A stretch of 5,060 nt of DNA, taken from positions 1 through 5,060 of the forward strand of contig JAJZMA010000246.1 in the NCBI GenBank assembly GCA_021850405.1, in the 5' to 3' direction. The notes under the pieces are model-generated. The model was not told the origin of the DNA. It was given only the letters and a program-made list of their open reading frames with translations, and made no database searches. Positions within the stretch are counted from its first letter, which is position 1. Each line of letters begins with the position of its first letter. Made by a program: the position numbers and the translations under genes. The DNA comes from a bacterium (lineage in GTDB: Bacteria; Chloroflexota; Dormibacteria; Aeolococcales; Aeolococcaceae). Shown piece after piece: positions 1-5,060 of this stretch.

Positions 1-33
1 GATATTAAACCGATCTTGTGCACCTGGTGTCAT
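1..33 (-). CDS. 5' start of a leftward gene, possibly the IS transposase (IstA-like); partial
   Basis: Only the first 11 codons are inside the window; they read MTPGAQDRFNI. The start is well supported: a perfect AAGGAGG lies 7 bases ahead of the ATG on the minus strand. The peptide is too short to identify. It is assigned tentatively to a transposase because of the repeat-bearing terminus just ahead of it, and because some IS21 IstA proteins begin with a short polar stretch leading into an RxNI-like helix (family recollection, not checked). A divergently transcribed regulator is the main alternative. Confidence 0.4.
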   Translation of the reverse strand, partial: MTPGAQDRFNI

Positions 34-40
34 GTCGGAT

Positions 41-47
41 CCTCCTT
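41..47 (-). promoter_or_regulatory. Strong Shine-Dalgarno site for the leftward gene
   Basis: The plus strand reads CCTCCTT, which is AAGGAGG on the minus strand, 7 bases ahead of the ATG whose complement is at 31-33. The full match to the anti-SD sequence is the main reason to believe that a leftward gene starts here. Confidence 0.6.
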
Positions 48-90
48 ACCGACACTTTCACTGAACAGTTAGACCGACATTTTCACTGAA
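48..90. repeat. Pair of 18-bp direct repeats, 25 bp apart start to start
   Basis: Copies at 48-65 and 73-90 read ACCGACA(C/T)TTTCACTGAA and differ at a single base. The 25-bp period is a little over two helical turns, so a protein bound at both copies would sit on roughly the same face. This fits either transposase-binding repeats in an IS21-type terminus or a double operator for the leftward gene. Confidence 0.8.
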
Positions 91-94
91 ACAC

Positions 95-126
95 GACAGT
101 GGTAGCCTCACTGTCCCTCCACTGTC
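95..126. repeat. 8-bp inverted repeat with a third, partial copy between the arms
   Basis: GACAGTGG at 95-102 is the exact reverse complement of CCACTGTC at 119-126, with a 16-base loop. The loop itself holds CACTGTCC (109-116), which recurs directly as 120-127. The left arm straddles the inferred insertion-sequence tip near 98. It could be a small regulator site upstream of the gene at 192 or a chance match next to the insertion point. No run of T follows, so it is not a terminator. Confidence 0.45.
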
Positions 127-191
127 CGTGAACCCGTTGTACGCTCGGTCAAGCATTCAAAAGCTATTCTCAAAGGAGTCTGCCGACAACT

Positions 192-680
192 ATGAAATCT
201 CGTGTACATTGGCTGCTGGACAAATGGGCAACAGCGCACGCTTTCTGGCCCATCATGGCATTTGTCCTGACTGGAGCATTTTTTGCATCGATGGGTACCA
301 TGTTCCTGATGCCGGTGGGGATGTTTCTCCTCCTCCCCCCCTTGGAGCGGATGTACCAGAGGGCAGTGGACCGGCATGAAGCGCTGGTTGAGGCCAAGCA
401 GGGCTGGATGGGACACCCGGTCACCAGAGAGCGCGAGCAGGCTGATGGCCAGGGTGCAAATGGACCGACAATAAACATAAATGTAAGTGGAACATCCGTC
501 CCGACCGTGGAACGTCAGTCTCCTTCTGCCCCTGAACGGCCTGCTCCGCAACGCCGTTCGCCCGCACCTTCGCCCCGTCGGACCGCCACCAGTGCGCCTC
601 GAGCAGGGGTTCGCCAGCAGTCTGCTGGAAGACAAGGAGCACAGCAGCCAGCTGGACGTAGCGGAGCAACCCTAGGTTAA
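192..680 (+). CDS. Small membrane-anchored protein with a basic, disordered tail; function unknown
   Basis: I do not recognise this 162-residue protein. Residues 1-16 are polar with several charges. Residues 17-51 are strongly hydrophobic (FWPIMAFVLTGAFFASMG, then MFLMPVGMFLLLPPL), enough for one long membrane helix or a tight hairpin. Residues 52-85 are charged and probably helical. A short beta-prone motif TININVSG lies at 93-100. From about 107 to the end the chain is rich in Pro, Ala, Arg, Gln and Ser with almost no hydrophobic residues, so it is probably disordered and positively charged. The start at ATG 192 has AAAGGAG at 172-178, a rather long 13-base spacing, with no better in-frame start nearby. 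It is followed by a 96-base gap and then rpe. It could be an inner-membrane protein whose tail contacts nucleic acid, phospholipid or a partner, but that is guesswork. Low-complexity composition on the opposite strand also creates long open frames, which I judge to be shadows. Confidence 0.65.
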   Translation: MKSRVHWLLDKWATAHAFWPIMAFVLTGAFFASMGTMFLMPVGMFLLLPPLERMYQRAVDRHEALVEAKQGWMGHPVTREREQADGQGANGPTININVSGTSVPTVERQSPSAPERPAPQRRSPAPSPRRTATSAPRAGVRQQSAGRQGAQQPAGRSGATLG

Positions 681-776
681 CCTGATCCTACTGCAATAAG
701 GACCAGTACAAACCCAATGCCGCTCCTTTCAGGGCACATCATTGCGGCTGTGCGCATTGTTCAGGAAAGATGACAG

Positions 777-1520
777 ATGAACGATGACCAGGCTCGCAGC
801 CAGCTGTCTGGCCCAGGAGCAGAAACAGTTGTGATTGCCCCGAGTCTGCTCGGTGCTGATGCTGGCGCACTGGCCAGCGCAATCGCCATGCTTGAGGGCG
901 CACCGATTGACCGGCTGCACGTGGATGTCATGGATGGCAGCTTTGTTCCCAATTTTGCGTTTGGAACCGACGCAGTAGCTGCCATAAAAAAATGCTCCTC
1001 ATGGCCCATCGAAGTACATCTCATGATTGATAATCCAGACCGCCATCTCAAACGCTTCAAGGATGCAGGTGCCGAATCAATCATCGTCCACCAGGAGGCA
1101 TGCAGCCAGCTGCATCGTACCCTGGATGAGATCCACAAGCTCGGCTGCTCGGCTGGCGCGGCAATAAACCCCGCAACCCCTCCCGACATGCTCTTTGAGG
1201 TGCTGCCAGACTGTGATCTGGCACTGGTCATGACAATTGACCCAGGCTTTGGTGGACAACAACTCATCCCGCAAACCCTTTCCAAAGTCACACGCCTGCG
1301 CAGGGAGATCCTGGCGCAACAGCTGAAAGTAGAGCTGGAAGTTGATGGCGGAGTCAACGTGACAACCGCGAAAGGATGCGCCACAGCTGGAGCGGATGTT
1401 CTGGTCGCCGGTACTGCTGTGTTCTCCGGAACAGATTACAGGCTAAACTGTGCAGATCTTGTAAAAGCGGCGGGTTCCCCCCTCGCTGCATGGCAAAACC
1501 TGAAGAAGGAAGAAAGATAG
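777..1520 (+). CDS. rpe: Ribulose-phosphate 3-epimerase
   Basis: This cytosolic (beta/alpha)8-barrel enzyme interconverts D-ribulose-5-phosphate and D-xylulose-5-phosphate in the pentose phosphate pathway and, in autotrophs, the Calvin cycle. The family signatures are all present in order: IAPSLL (20-25), HVDVMDG with FVPN (48-59), EVHLMI (79-84), MTIDPGFGGQ (152-161), VDGGVN (189-194) and AGTAVF (211-216). By comparison with characterised epimerases, His48, Asp50, His81 and Asp190 are the metal ligands, and Asp50 and Asp190 also serve as the acid/base pair; all are intact. The PGFGGQ and GTAVF loops hold the phosphate. At 247 residues it is about 20 longer than usual because of a polar N-terminal extension before IAPS. 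ATG 777 is preferred because AGGAAAG (763-769) lies 7 bases ahead. GTG 831, with AGGAG at 815-819, would give a 229-residue protein of typical length. The gene lies 45 bases before glgP and is probably co-transcribed with it. Confidence 0.96.
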   Translation: MNDDQARSQLSGPGAETVVIAPSLLGADAGALASAIAMLEGAPIDRLHVDVMDGSFVPNFAFGTDAVAAIKKCSSWPIEVHLMIDNPDRHLKRFKDAGAESIIVHQEACSQLHRTLDEIHKLGCSAGAAINPATPPDMLFEVLPDCDLALVMTIDPGFGGQQLIPQTLSKVTRLRREILAQQLKVELEVDGGVNVTTAKGCATAGADVLVAGTAVFSGTDYRLNCADLVKAAGSPLAAWQNLKKEER

Positions 1521-1521
1521 C

Positions 1522-1569
1522 ATGGCCGAGTACACACAGGGGCAGCGCACCATCTGCAGGGTCATATGA
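1522..1569 (+). CDS. Possible 15-codon leader/coupling peptide between rpe and glgP
   Basis: The frame reads MAEYTQGQRTICRVI and starts 2 bases after the rpe stop. The purine-rich AAGAAGGAAGAAAG at the end of rpe could serve as its ribosome binding site (AAGGA at 1506-1510, 11 bases away). Its TGA stop overlaps the glgP ATG as ATGA (1566-1569), the classic arrangement for stop-start re-initiation. glgP itself has only a weak upstream site (CAGGG, about 4 bases away), so coupling through this frame would make sense. A frame this short can arise by chance, and the peptide resembles nothing I know. Confidence 0.25.
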   Translation: MAEYTQGQRTICRVI

Positions 1570-3749
1570 CCACAGACGAGATGACGCTCACTCCCAGCAC
1601 TACCCAGCAATTTCACCAGAACAACGGGCTGCTCTCCATCCAGCGACAGGTTGCAAGCCTGGCCGCCAGGCTGCCACGTGACCTGGAGCCGCTCGCATAC
1701 ATCGCCTACAACTACGCCTGGAGCTGGTCGCGAACGGGCCGACGGCTCTTTGCCTCGGTAGATCCTGAGAGGTGGCTCGCATGCGGTGAGAATCCGGTAA
1801 GACTGCTGCATGATGTGAGCGGCGACAAGCTGGGGGCTGCAGCGCGTAACGAGCAGCTGGTGGCAGATGCGCATGCGCTCCTATCCCAGCTTGAACACCA
1901 CCGGGAGGAGGATGCAGTACCGATAGGAGACGCAACACCCTCCCACCCGATTGCATTCCTCTGTGCGGAGTTTGCAATCCACTCGTCCATGCAGATCTAT
2001 GCTGGCGGTCTGGGTGTCCTGGCTGGTGACATCCTGAAGGCCTCGTCGGACGCCCGTTTCCCAGTGGTTGGGGTCGGCCTGCTCTATCGCGAGGGCTATT
2101 TTCACCAGCGGATGGACAAGAGCGGCTGGCAACACGAATATTGGGTTCCCCTGGATCCTGAGCGCACACCGGCAGTCCTCGTAACTGATCCGGAAGGCAG
2201 TCCAATCACCGTATCGGTGCCGCTTCGTGGCCGTGACGTAGTTGTGCAGATCTGGCGTGTGGATGTAGGGCGGGTTCCGCTCTTCCTGCTGGACGCGCAG
2301 CGGCCAGAAAACTCACTCCAGGATAGATGGGTCACAAGCCAGCTTTATGTTGGTGACAAGGCGGTGCGCCTTGCCCAGTACGCACTCCTTGGTGTGGGGG
2401 CTGTCCGTGCACTGCGAGTGATGGGACTGGAGCCATCAATCCTGCACCTGAATGAAGGACACGCAGCGCTGGCTCCGCTGGAGCTTGCACAGGGTCTGCG
2501 CGGTGAAGGCGAATCGCTGGAGAGCGCACTCTCCCGCATCAGAAACCGGGTTGTTTTTACCACCCACACCCCTGTGGCAGCGGGCAACGAGGGCTATTCG
2601 ACTGATGAAATTGCTGAGGTGCTGGGTGACTACCCGGCCACCCTTGGGATCGACATCAGCAACTTCCTGCAGATGGGGCGGACAAATCCAGACATGGAGC
2701 ACGAGCCGTTTGTCATGACACCGCTTGGCATACGGGTAGCGCACCTTTCCAATGCTGTCAGCGAGCGGCATGGCCAGGTCGCGAGGGAGATGTGGCATCC
2801 ACTGTTTCCCGATTCCTCCGTAGAGGACGTGCCGATTGGTCATGTGACCAATGGCGTCCATTTGCCAACGTGGATGGCGCTACCCATGCGCCAGCTTATG
2901 GACCAGCATCTCGCGCAGGGCTGGGAGCAAAGGGCGGCAGATCCAGAGACATGGGCTCCGCTGCAGGATATTCCCAATGCCGCGCTATGGGAGGCTCGCC
3001 AGCAACTACGCACAGAGATGTTTGAAAAACTGCGCCACAAGATTGTTACAGACCGCCTCTCCCGCAATGAGGGAAAAGCAAGAGTCAGCCAGGCACTGAC
3101 TGGCTTTCAGTCGGACAAACTGACTGTAGGGTTCGCACGGAGAATGGCTGCCTACAAGCGCATACAGCTCCTGGTGAGTGATCCGGACCGGTTCGTGCAC
3201 CTGCTGGACCAGGGCATGCAACTTCTGGTATCCGGAAAGGCACACCCGCAGGACGATGACGGGAAGAAAGGTGTCCAGAACCTGTTCGGGCTGAAAGGCG
3301 ATGAGCTGATCGGCCGGCAGCTCGCATTCCTGGATGACTACGACCTGGCAATTGCATCCCATCTGGTATCTGGATGCGATGCCTGGATAAACGTGCCCAG
3401 GCCGCCGCTGGAGGCAAGCGGAACGTCCGGCATGAAAGTAGTAATGAATGGAGGGCTGAACATCAGCATCCTCGATGGCTGGTGGTGCGAAGGATTCGAT
3501 GGTACAAACGGCTGGTCCCTTGGAGCCGACATTACCTACGACCAGCAAGTGCAGGATGAGCGGGATGCACAGTTCCTGTACGACACATTTGAACGTCAAG
3601 TAATTCCCCTGTTTTACGATAGGGATGCAAGCGGAGTACCCAGCCGCTGGATGGAGATGGTCAAGCGCTCGATGCTCACCCTCATCCCAAGATTCTGTGC
3701 AAGCCGCATGATCGCCGACTACGCAAGGCTTGGATATGCCCAGGTCTAG
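1566..3749 (+). CDS. glgP: Alpha-glucan (glycogen/maltodextrin) phosphorylase, GT35, DUF3417-type
   Basis: This PLP-dependent enzyme removes glucose-1-phosphate from the non-reducing ends of glycogen or maltodextrin, using inorganic phosphate, in the cytosol. The N-terminus matches the DUF3417 module that precedes the catalytic core in Thermotoga/Mycobacterium-type phosphorylases (AYNYAWSW at 47-54, VDPERW at 65-70, NPVRLL at 76-81). The core follows: CAEFAIHSS at 133-141 and IYAGGLGVLAGD at 144-155, HLNEGHAA (294-301), FTTHTPVAAGNE (331-342), HVTNGVHLPTW (426-436), GFARRMAAYKR (522-532, with Arg526 and Lys531 in the place of the phosphate-contacting Arg and Lys) and SGKAHPQDDDGK (556-567). 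The phosphorylase signature EASGTSGMKVVMN starts at Glu616 and matches the PROSITE-type pattern; Lys624 is the PLP-Schiff-base lysine. At 727 residues it is shorter than the roughly 820-860-residue relatives, mainly because the C-terminal extension is absent; the core itself looks complete. There is no allosteric N-terminal helix of the animal type. Start ATG 1566 is chosen for the ATGA overlap; ATG 1581 is possible. The natural substrate (glycogen or maltodextrin) cannot be told from sequence. Confidence 0.95.
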   Translation: MTTDEMTLTPSTTQQFHQNNGLLSIQRQVASLAARLPRDLEPLAYIAYNYAWSWSRTGRRLFASVDPERWLACGENPVRLLHDVSGDKLGAAARNEQLVADAHALLSQLEHHREEDAVPIGDATPSHPIAFLCAEFAIHSSMQIYAGGLGVLAGDILKASSDARFPVVGVGLLYREGYFHQRMDKSGWQHEYWVPLDPERTPAVLVTDPEGSPITVSVPLRGRDVVVQIWRVDVGRVPLFLLDAQRPENSLQDRWVTSQLYVGDKAVRLAQYALLGVGAVRALRVMGLEPSILHLNEGHAALAPLELAQGLRGEGESLESALSRIRNRVVFTTHTPVAAGNEGYSTDEIAEVLGDYPATLGIDISNFLQMGRTNPDMEHEPFVMTPLGIRVAHLSNAVSERHGQVAREMWHPLFPDSSVEDVPIGHVTNGVHLPTWMALPMRQLMDQHLAQGWEQRAADPETWAPLQDIPNAALWEARQQLRTEMFEKLRHKIVTDRLSRNEGKARVSQALTGFQSDKLTVGFARRMAAYKRIQLLVSDPDRFVHLLDQGMQLLVSGKAHPQDDDGKKGVQNLFGLKGDELIGRQLAFLDDYDLAIASHLVSGCDAWINVPRPPLEASGTSGMKVVMNGGLNISILDGWWCEGFDGTNGWSLGADITYDQQVQDERDAQFLYDTFERQVIPLFYDRDASGVPSRWMEMVKRSMLTLIPRFCASRMIADYARLGYAQV

Positions 3750-3753
3750 GATT

Positions 3754-3778
3754 GCGCGGGCCCATCCGCAGGCTTTTT
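3754..3778 (+). terminator. Weak intrinsic terminator candidate after glgP
   Basis: Five bases after the glgP stop, GCGG (3756-3759) can pair with CCGC (3766-3769) around a 6-base loop. The pairing can be extended by T-G-C-G on the left and G-C-A on the right if one C is bulged. Four bases later comes TTTTT (3774-3778). The stem is short and the T run is not directly attached, so efficiency would be modest. Its position at the end of an apparent rpe-glgP unit supports it. Confidence 0.35.
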
Positions 3779-3937
3779 AACCGCTCAGCGACACCAGGCC
3801 GGCGACCGATGCCAGGGGTTCTCTCTCCTTTCCCCTCCCCACAGCGTGGAACCACCCAGCTAGCCCGCCAGCCTTGCCCTCCCGACACAGACCATAGCCT
3901 CCATACGCGTCACACGCCACGTTTAAGGACGCAACAT

Positions 3938-4159
3938 ATGCCCGATTTGCATGGTTCTGATGACGAACAAGTCGCGGGGGGGTTCCAATTTGCCTATCGT
4001 TTGTGGAAGAATCACAATCCACAGACAGTGTCTGATATGCACCCAACTGGTGAAGGAGAGTACAGTGCCGGAAGCCATGACACCCACCCCAAAGAAGATC
4101 CCAACTGTAGCGGACATGGTATTTGCCCTTATGACGGCCCCCGGCTTCAACGACGTTGA
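3938..4159 (+). CDS. Doubtful 73-codon ORF overlapping the ATPase start
   Basis: ATG 3938 has AAGGA (3925-3929) 8 bases ahead, which is a good site. The predicted peptide begins MPDLHGSDDEQVAGG, is acidic at first and His/Pro/Gly-rich later, and has no membrane segment and no motif I know. Against it, the last 95 bases overlap the well-supported ATPase frame, and third-position G+C in the non-overlapping part is near one half, clearly lower than in rpe or glgP. It may be a real small upstream gene, a leader peptide, or an untranslated leader with a chance frame. Confidence 0.2.
   Translation: MPDLHGSDDEQVAGGFQFAYRLWKNHNPQTVSDMHPTGEGEYSAGSHDTHPKEDPNCSGHGICPYDGPRLQRR
4053..4058 (+). promoter_or_regulatory. 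Ribosome binding site that selects a GTG start for the ATPase
   Basis: AAGGAG lies 6 bases ahead of GTG 4065, an ideal distance. The next in-frame start, ATG 4077, would be 18 bases from the same site and has no other purine-rich site of its own. GTG 4065 is therefore preferred. Confidence 0.65.
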
Positions 4160-5060
4160 GGCTGAAGAGCAGCTGAAAGCCGCCGGCCGCAAGAACATCA
4201 CCAGTGCATTCATGGCCTGGCTGCACCATACCGACAAGAAGAATGACACCCATACCGCACCAGGCAGGGTCCAGGGCATCAATGTGCTCATCTGGGGCCC
4301 TCCAGGCTGTGGCAAGACGCAGGGAACGATGAAGGCCATCAAGGCCATGGGGCGCGTTCCGTGGAAGAAGGATCTCTCCCGGGTCTCTCCTGAGGACCTT
4401 ACCGGAATACCGAGGCCGGTAAAGACCCGCGGCGGCAGGATGTACACCATCAAGGCGCCCGACCTGTTCTTCTACAACCTCTCCAAGGCCAAGAATGGCG
4501 TACTGGTACTGGACGACCTAACCAATGCCGCCAAGCTCGTGCAGGCAGGCGGTCTGGGTCTGGTGCTGGACCGTGAGTTTGACGATGGTGTTGGTGGATC
4601 CTATTACATAAACAACACCCCGGTGGTTGGCATGTGCAACTTTGGCGACTCAGCGACTACCAATGAGCTGCTGACACCTATGTCCAACCGGTTCCTCCAT
4701 ATCTTTACCGGGCCCAAGGAGGACGCCACAACCTACTGGAAGAACGGCCAGAAGTCCAGCCTGACGCTGGATCGAAGCCTGCAGGACACTCTGCAAGCGG
4801 AGTGGAATGAGCGGTACATGAGAGCTCTTACGCTGTGCAGCGGCTTTGTATGGTCCTATGGCGACCGCGTCTGGGATGAGGAGCCAAGTGATTTTGTCAA
4901 GGTCCAGGATCACGCATGGTGCTCTCCCCGGACACTCGAACTGGCAGCCAGGGCAATCGCTGCCGCGGAGCACTACGGTCTGGACGACAAGCGGTTCATC
5001 GAGGGTGCGATAGGAGTACCTGCTGCAAGGAAACTGATGGATTTCCGCAACTCGTTGCGG
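4065..5060 (+). CDS. AAA+ ATPase, MoxR-like; partial at the right edge
   Basis: The frame stays open for 332 codons to the window end with no stop. After an N-terminal region of about 70 residues, the ATPase core shows Walker A GPPGCGKT (78-85, Lys84), then SPEDLTGIPRP (108-118), the stretch FFYNLSKAKNGVLVLDDL (135-152) whose end is Walker B (Asp150, Asp151), sensor 1 in VGMCNFGDS (Asn192), an arginine-finger candidate in MSNRF (Arg209), and a sensor-2-like CSPRTLELAAR with Arg289. Motif order and spacing fit the MoxR/AAA_5 group, ring ATPases that act as chaperones and usually work with a VWA-domain partner. They resemble most the members found beside VWA or zincin-like metallopeptidase (DUF2201) genes; that comparison is from memory. 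The end GAIGVPAARKLMDF suggests that only a little of the protein is missing. Oddities: Walker B ends Asp-Asp rather than Asp-Glu, and lysine is coded 20 times by AAG and twice by AAA. The substrate is unknown. Confidence 0.88.
   Translation, partial: MPEAMTPTPKKIPTVADMVFALMTAPGFNDVEAEEQLKAAGRKNITSAFMAWLHHTDKKNDTHTAPGRVQGINVLIWGPPGCGKTQGTMKAIKAMGRVPWKKDLSRVSPEDLTGIPRPVKTRGGRMYTIKAPDLFFYNLSKAKNGVLVLDDLTNAAKLVQAGGLGLVLDREFDDGVGGSYYINNTPVVGMCNFGDSATTNELLTPMSNRFLHIFTGPKEDATTYWKNGQKSSLTLDRSLQDTLQAEWNERYMRALTLCSGFVWSYGDRVWDEEPSDFVKVQDHAWCSPRTLELAARAIAAAEHYGLDDKRFIEGAIGVPAARKLMDFRNSLR

Larger units (their letters stand above)
1..98 (-). mobile_element. Probable end of an IS21-like insertion sequence, extending off the left edge
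   Basis: Read on the minus strand, this stretch gives TGTCGTG near the tip, then two copies of a TTCAGTGAAA(A/G)TGTCGGT unit, then a strong ribosome binding site and an ATG. Tandem short repeats inside a TG-starting terminus, directly ahead of the first transposase gene, are known for the IS21 (IstA/IstB) family. The outer tip is inferred at about base 98, where the minus strand reads TGTCG. The other end, the istB gene and the target duplication lie outside the window, so the boundary and family are inference. The alternative is an ordinary divergent regulatory region with repeated operators in front of a leftward gene. Confidence 0.45.
3750..4064. other. 315-base stretch without a confident gene
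   Basis: It contains the weak terminator candidate, a 22-base all-pyrimidine tract (3819-3840), a run of seven G (3976-3982), and a doubtful small frame starting at 3938. A loose sigma70-like promoter, TTGCCT (3990-3995) and CACAAT (4013-4018) with a 17-base spacer, matches four of six bases in each box. It could drive the ATPase gene, but such matches are common. Open frames crossing this stretch on both strands have no recognisable protein and are treated as shadows. From about 3938 on, the DNA is visibly less G+C-rich than the genes around it. Confidence 0.5.

Noticed and set aside
108..635. 175-codon minus-strand frame opposite the membrane-protein gene
   Set aside because: It has low-complexity, Arg/Ser/Cys-rich composition and no good ribosome binding site; the plus-strand frame has a coherent membrane-plus-tail architecture and an RBS. 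Some doubt remains because neither protein is recognised.
674..683. 10-bp perfect palindrome AGGTTAACCT over the stop of the first gene
   Set aside because: It has no loop and no T run, so it cannot be a terminator; a single short palindrome of this size is expected by chance.
715..759. Inverted repeat CAATGC...GCATTG and nested GCCGC...GCGGC between the first gene and rpe
   Set aside because: Stems of 5-6 bp with long loops are weak, and nothing resembling a riboswitch or terminator surrounds them.
761..1384. 207-codon minus-strand frame opposite rpe
   Set aside because: The plus strand holds an unmistakable epimerase with all catalytic motifs; the minus frame is Ser/Ala/Arg-rich and motif-free.
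3819..3840. 22-base pyrimidine tract
   Set aside because: A simple composition feature in a spacer; no mirror repeat or associated element was seen to give it a role.
3752..4159. 136-codon-long open stretch following glgP
   Set aside because: Its first part has no sensible start context, runs through the terminator candidate and gives a Pro/Arg-rich, unrecognisable protein; only the ATG 3938 portion has any support.
3777..4453. Two long minus-strand frames opposite the ATPase start
   Set aside because: They lie antisense to a clearly coding AAA+ domain, show no family motif, and are expected shadows in G+C-rich DNA.

Overview
The window is G+C-rich bacterial DNA, dense with genes read left to right. 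It carries two central-metabolism genes flanked by material that looks accessory. Shine-Dalgarno sites and gene spacing are ordinary for bacteria. The epimerase and phosphorylase sequences would fit a proteobacterium or another Gram-negative lineage, but nothing seen here fixes the genus.

Left edge (1-191): on the minus strand an 11-codon start of a gene with a perfect AAGGAGG site runs off the window. It is preceded by two near-identical 18-bp direct repeats. This arrangement looks like the end of an IS21-type insertion sequence, whose outer tip would lie near base 98. A short inverted repeat sits at and beyond that tip.

Middle (192-3749): an unrecognised 162-residue protein with an N-terminal membrane segment and a disordered, basic Pro/Ala/Arg/Gln-rich tail is followed by rpe (ribulose-phosphate 3-epimerase) and glgP (alpha-glucan phosphorylase with a DUF3417-type N-terminus). 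The rpe and glgP genes are 45 bases apart. A 15-codon reading frame fills that gap and its stop overlaps the glgP start as ATGA, suggesting translational coupling. GlgP releases glucose-1-phosphate from stored glucan. Rpe interconverts ribulose-5-phosphate and xylulose-5-phosphate in the pentose phosphate or Calvin pathways. The pair therefore links glycogen use to pentose phosphate flow.

Right side (3750-5060): a weak terminator candidate follows glgP. Then comes a 315-base stretch with no confident gene, only a doubtful 73-codon frame at 3938-4159. After it starts an AAA+ ATPase of the MoxR-like type, initiated at a GTG (4065) behind a good AAGGAG site and cut by the window end. Its lysine codons are almost all AAG, unlike rpe and glgP, and its Walker B motif ends Asp-Asp instead of Asp-Glu. 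Relatives of this ATPase commonly sit beside VWA/metallopeptidase-like genes, so the next gene to the right is the one to look at. No tRNA, rRNA or CRISPR array was seen.
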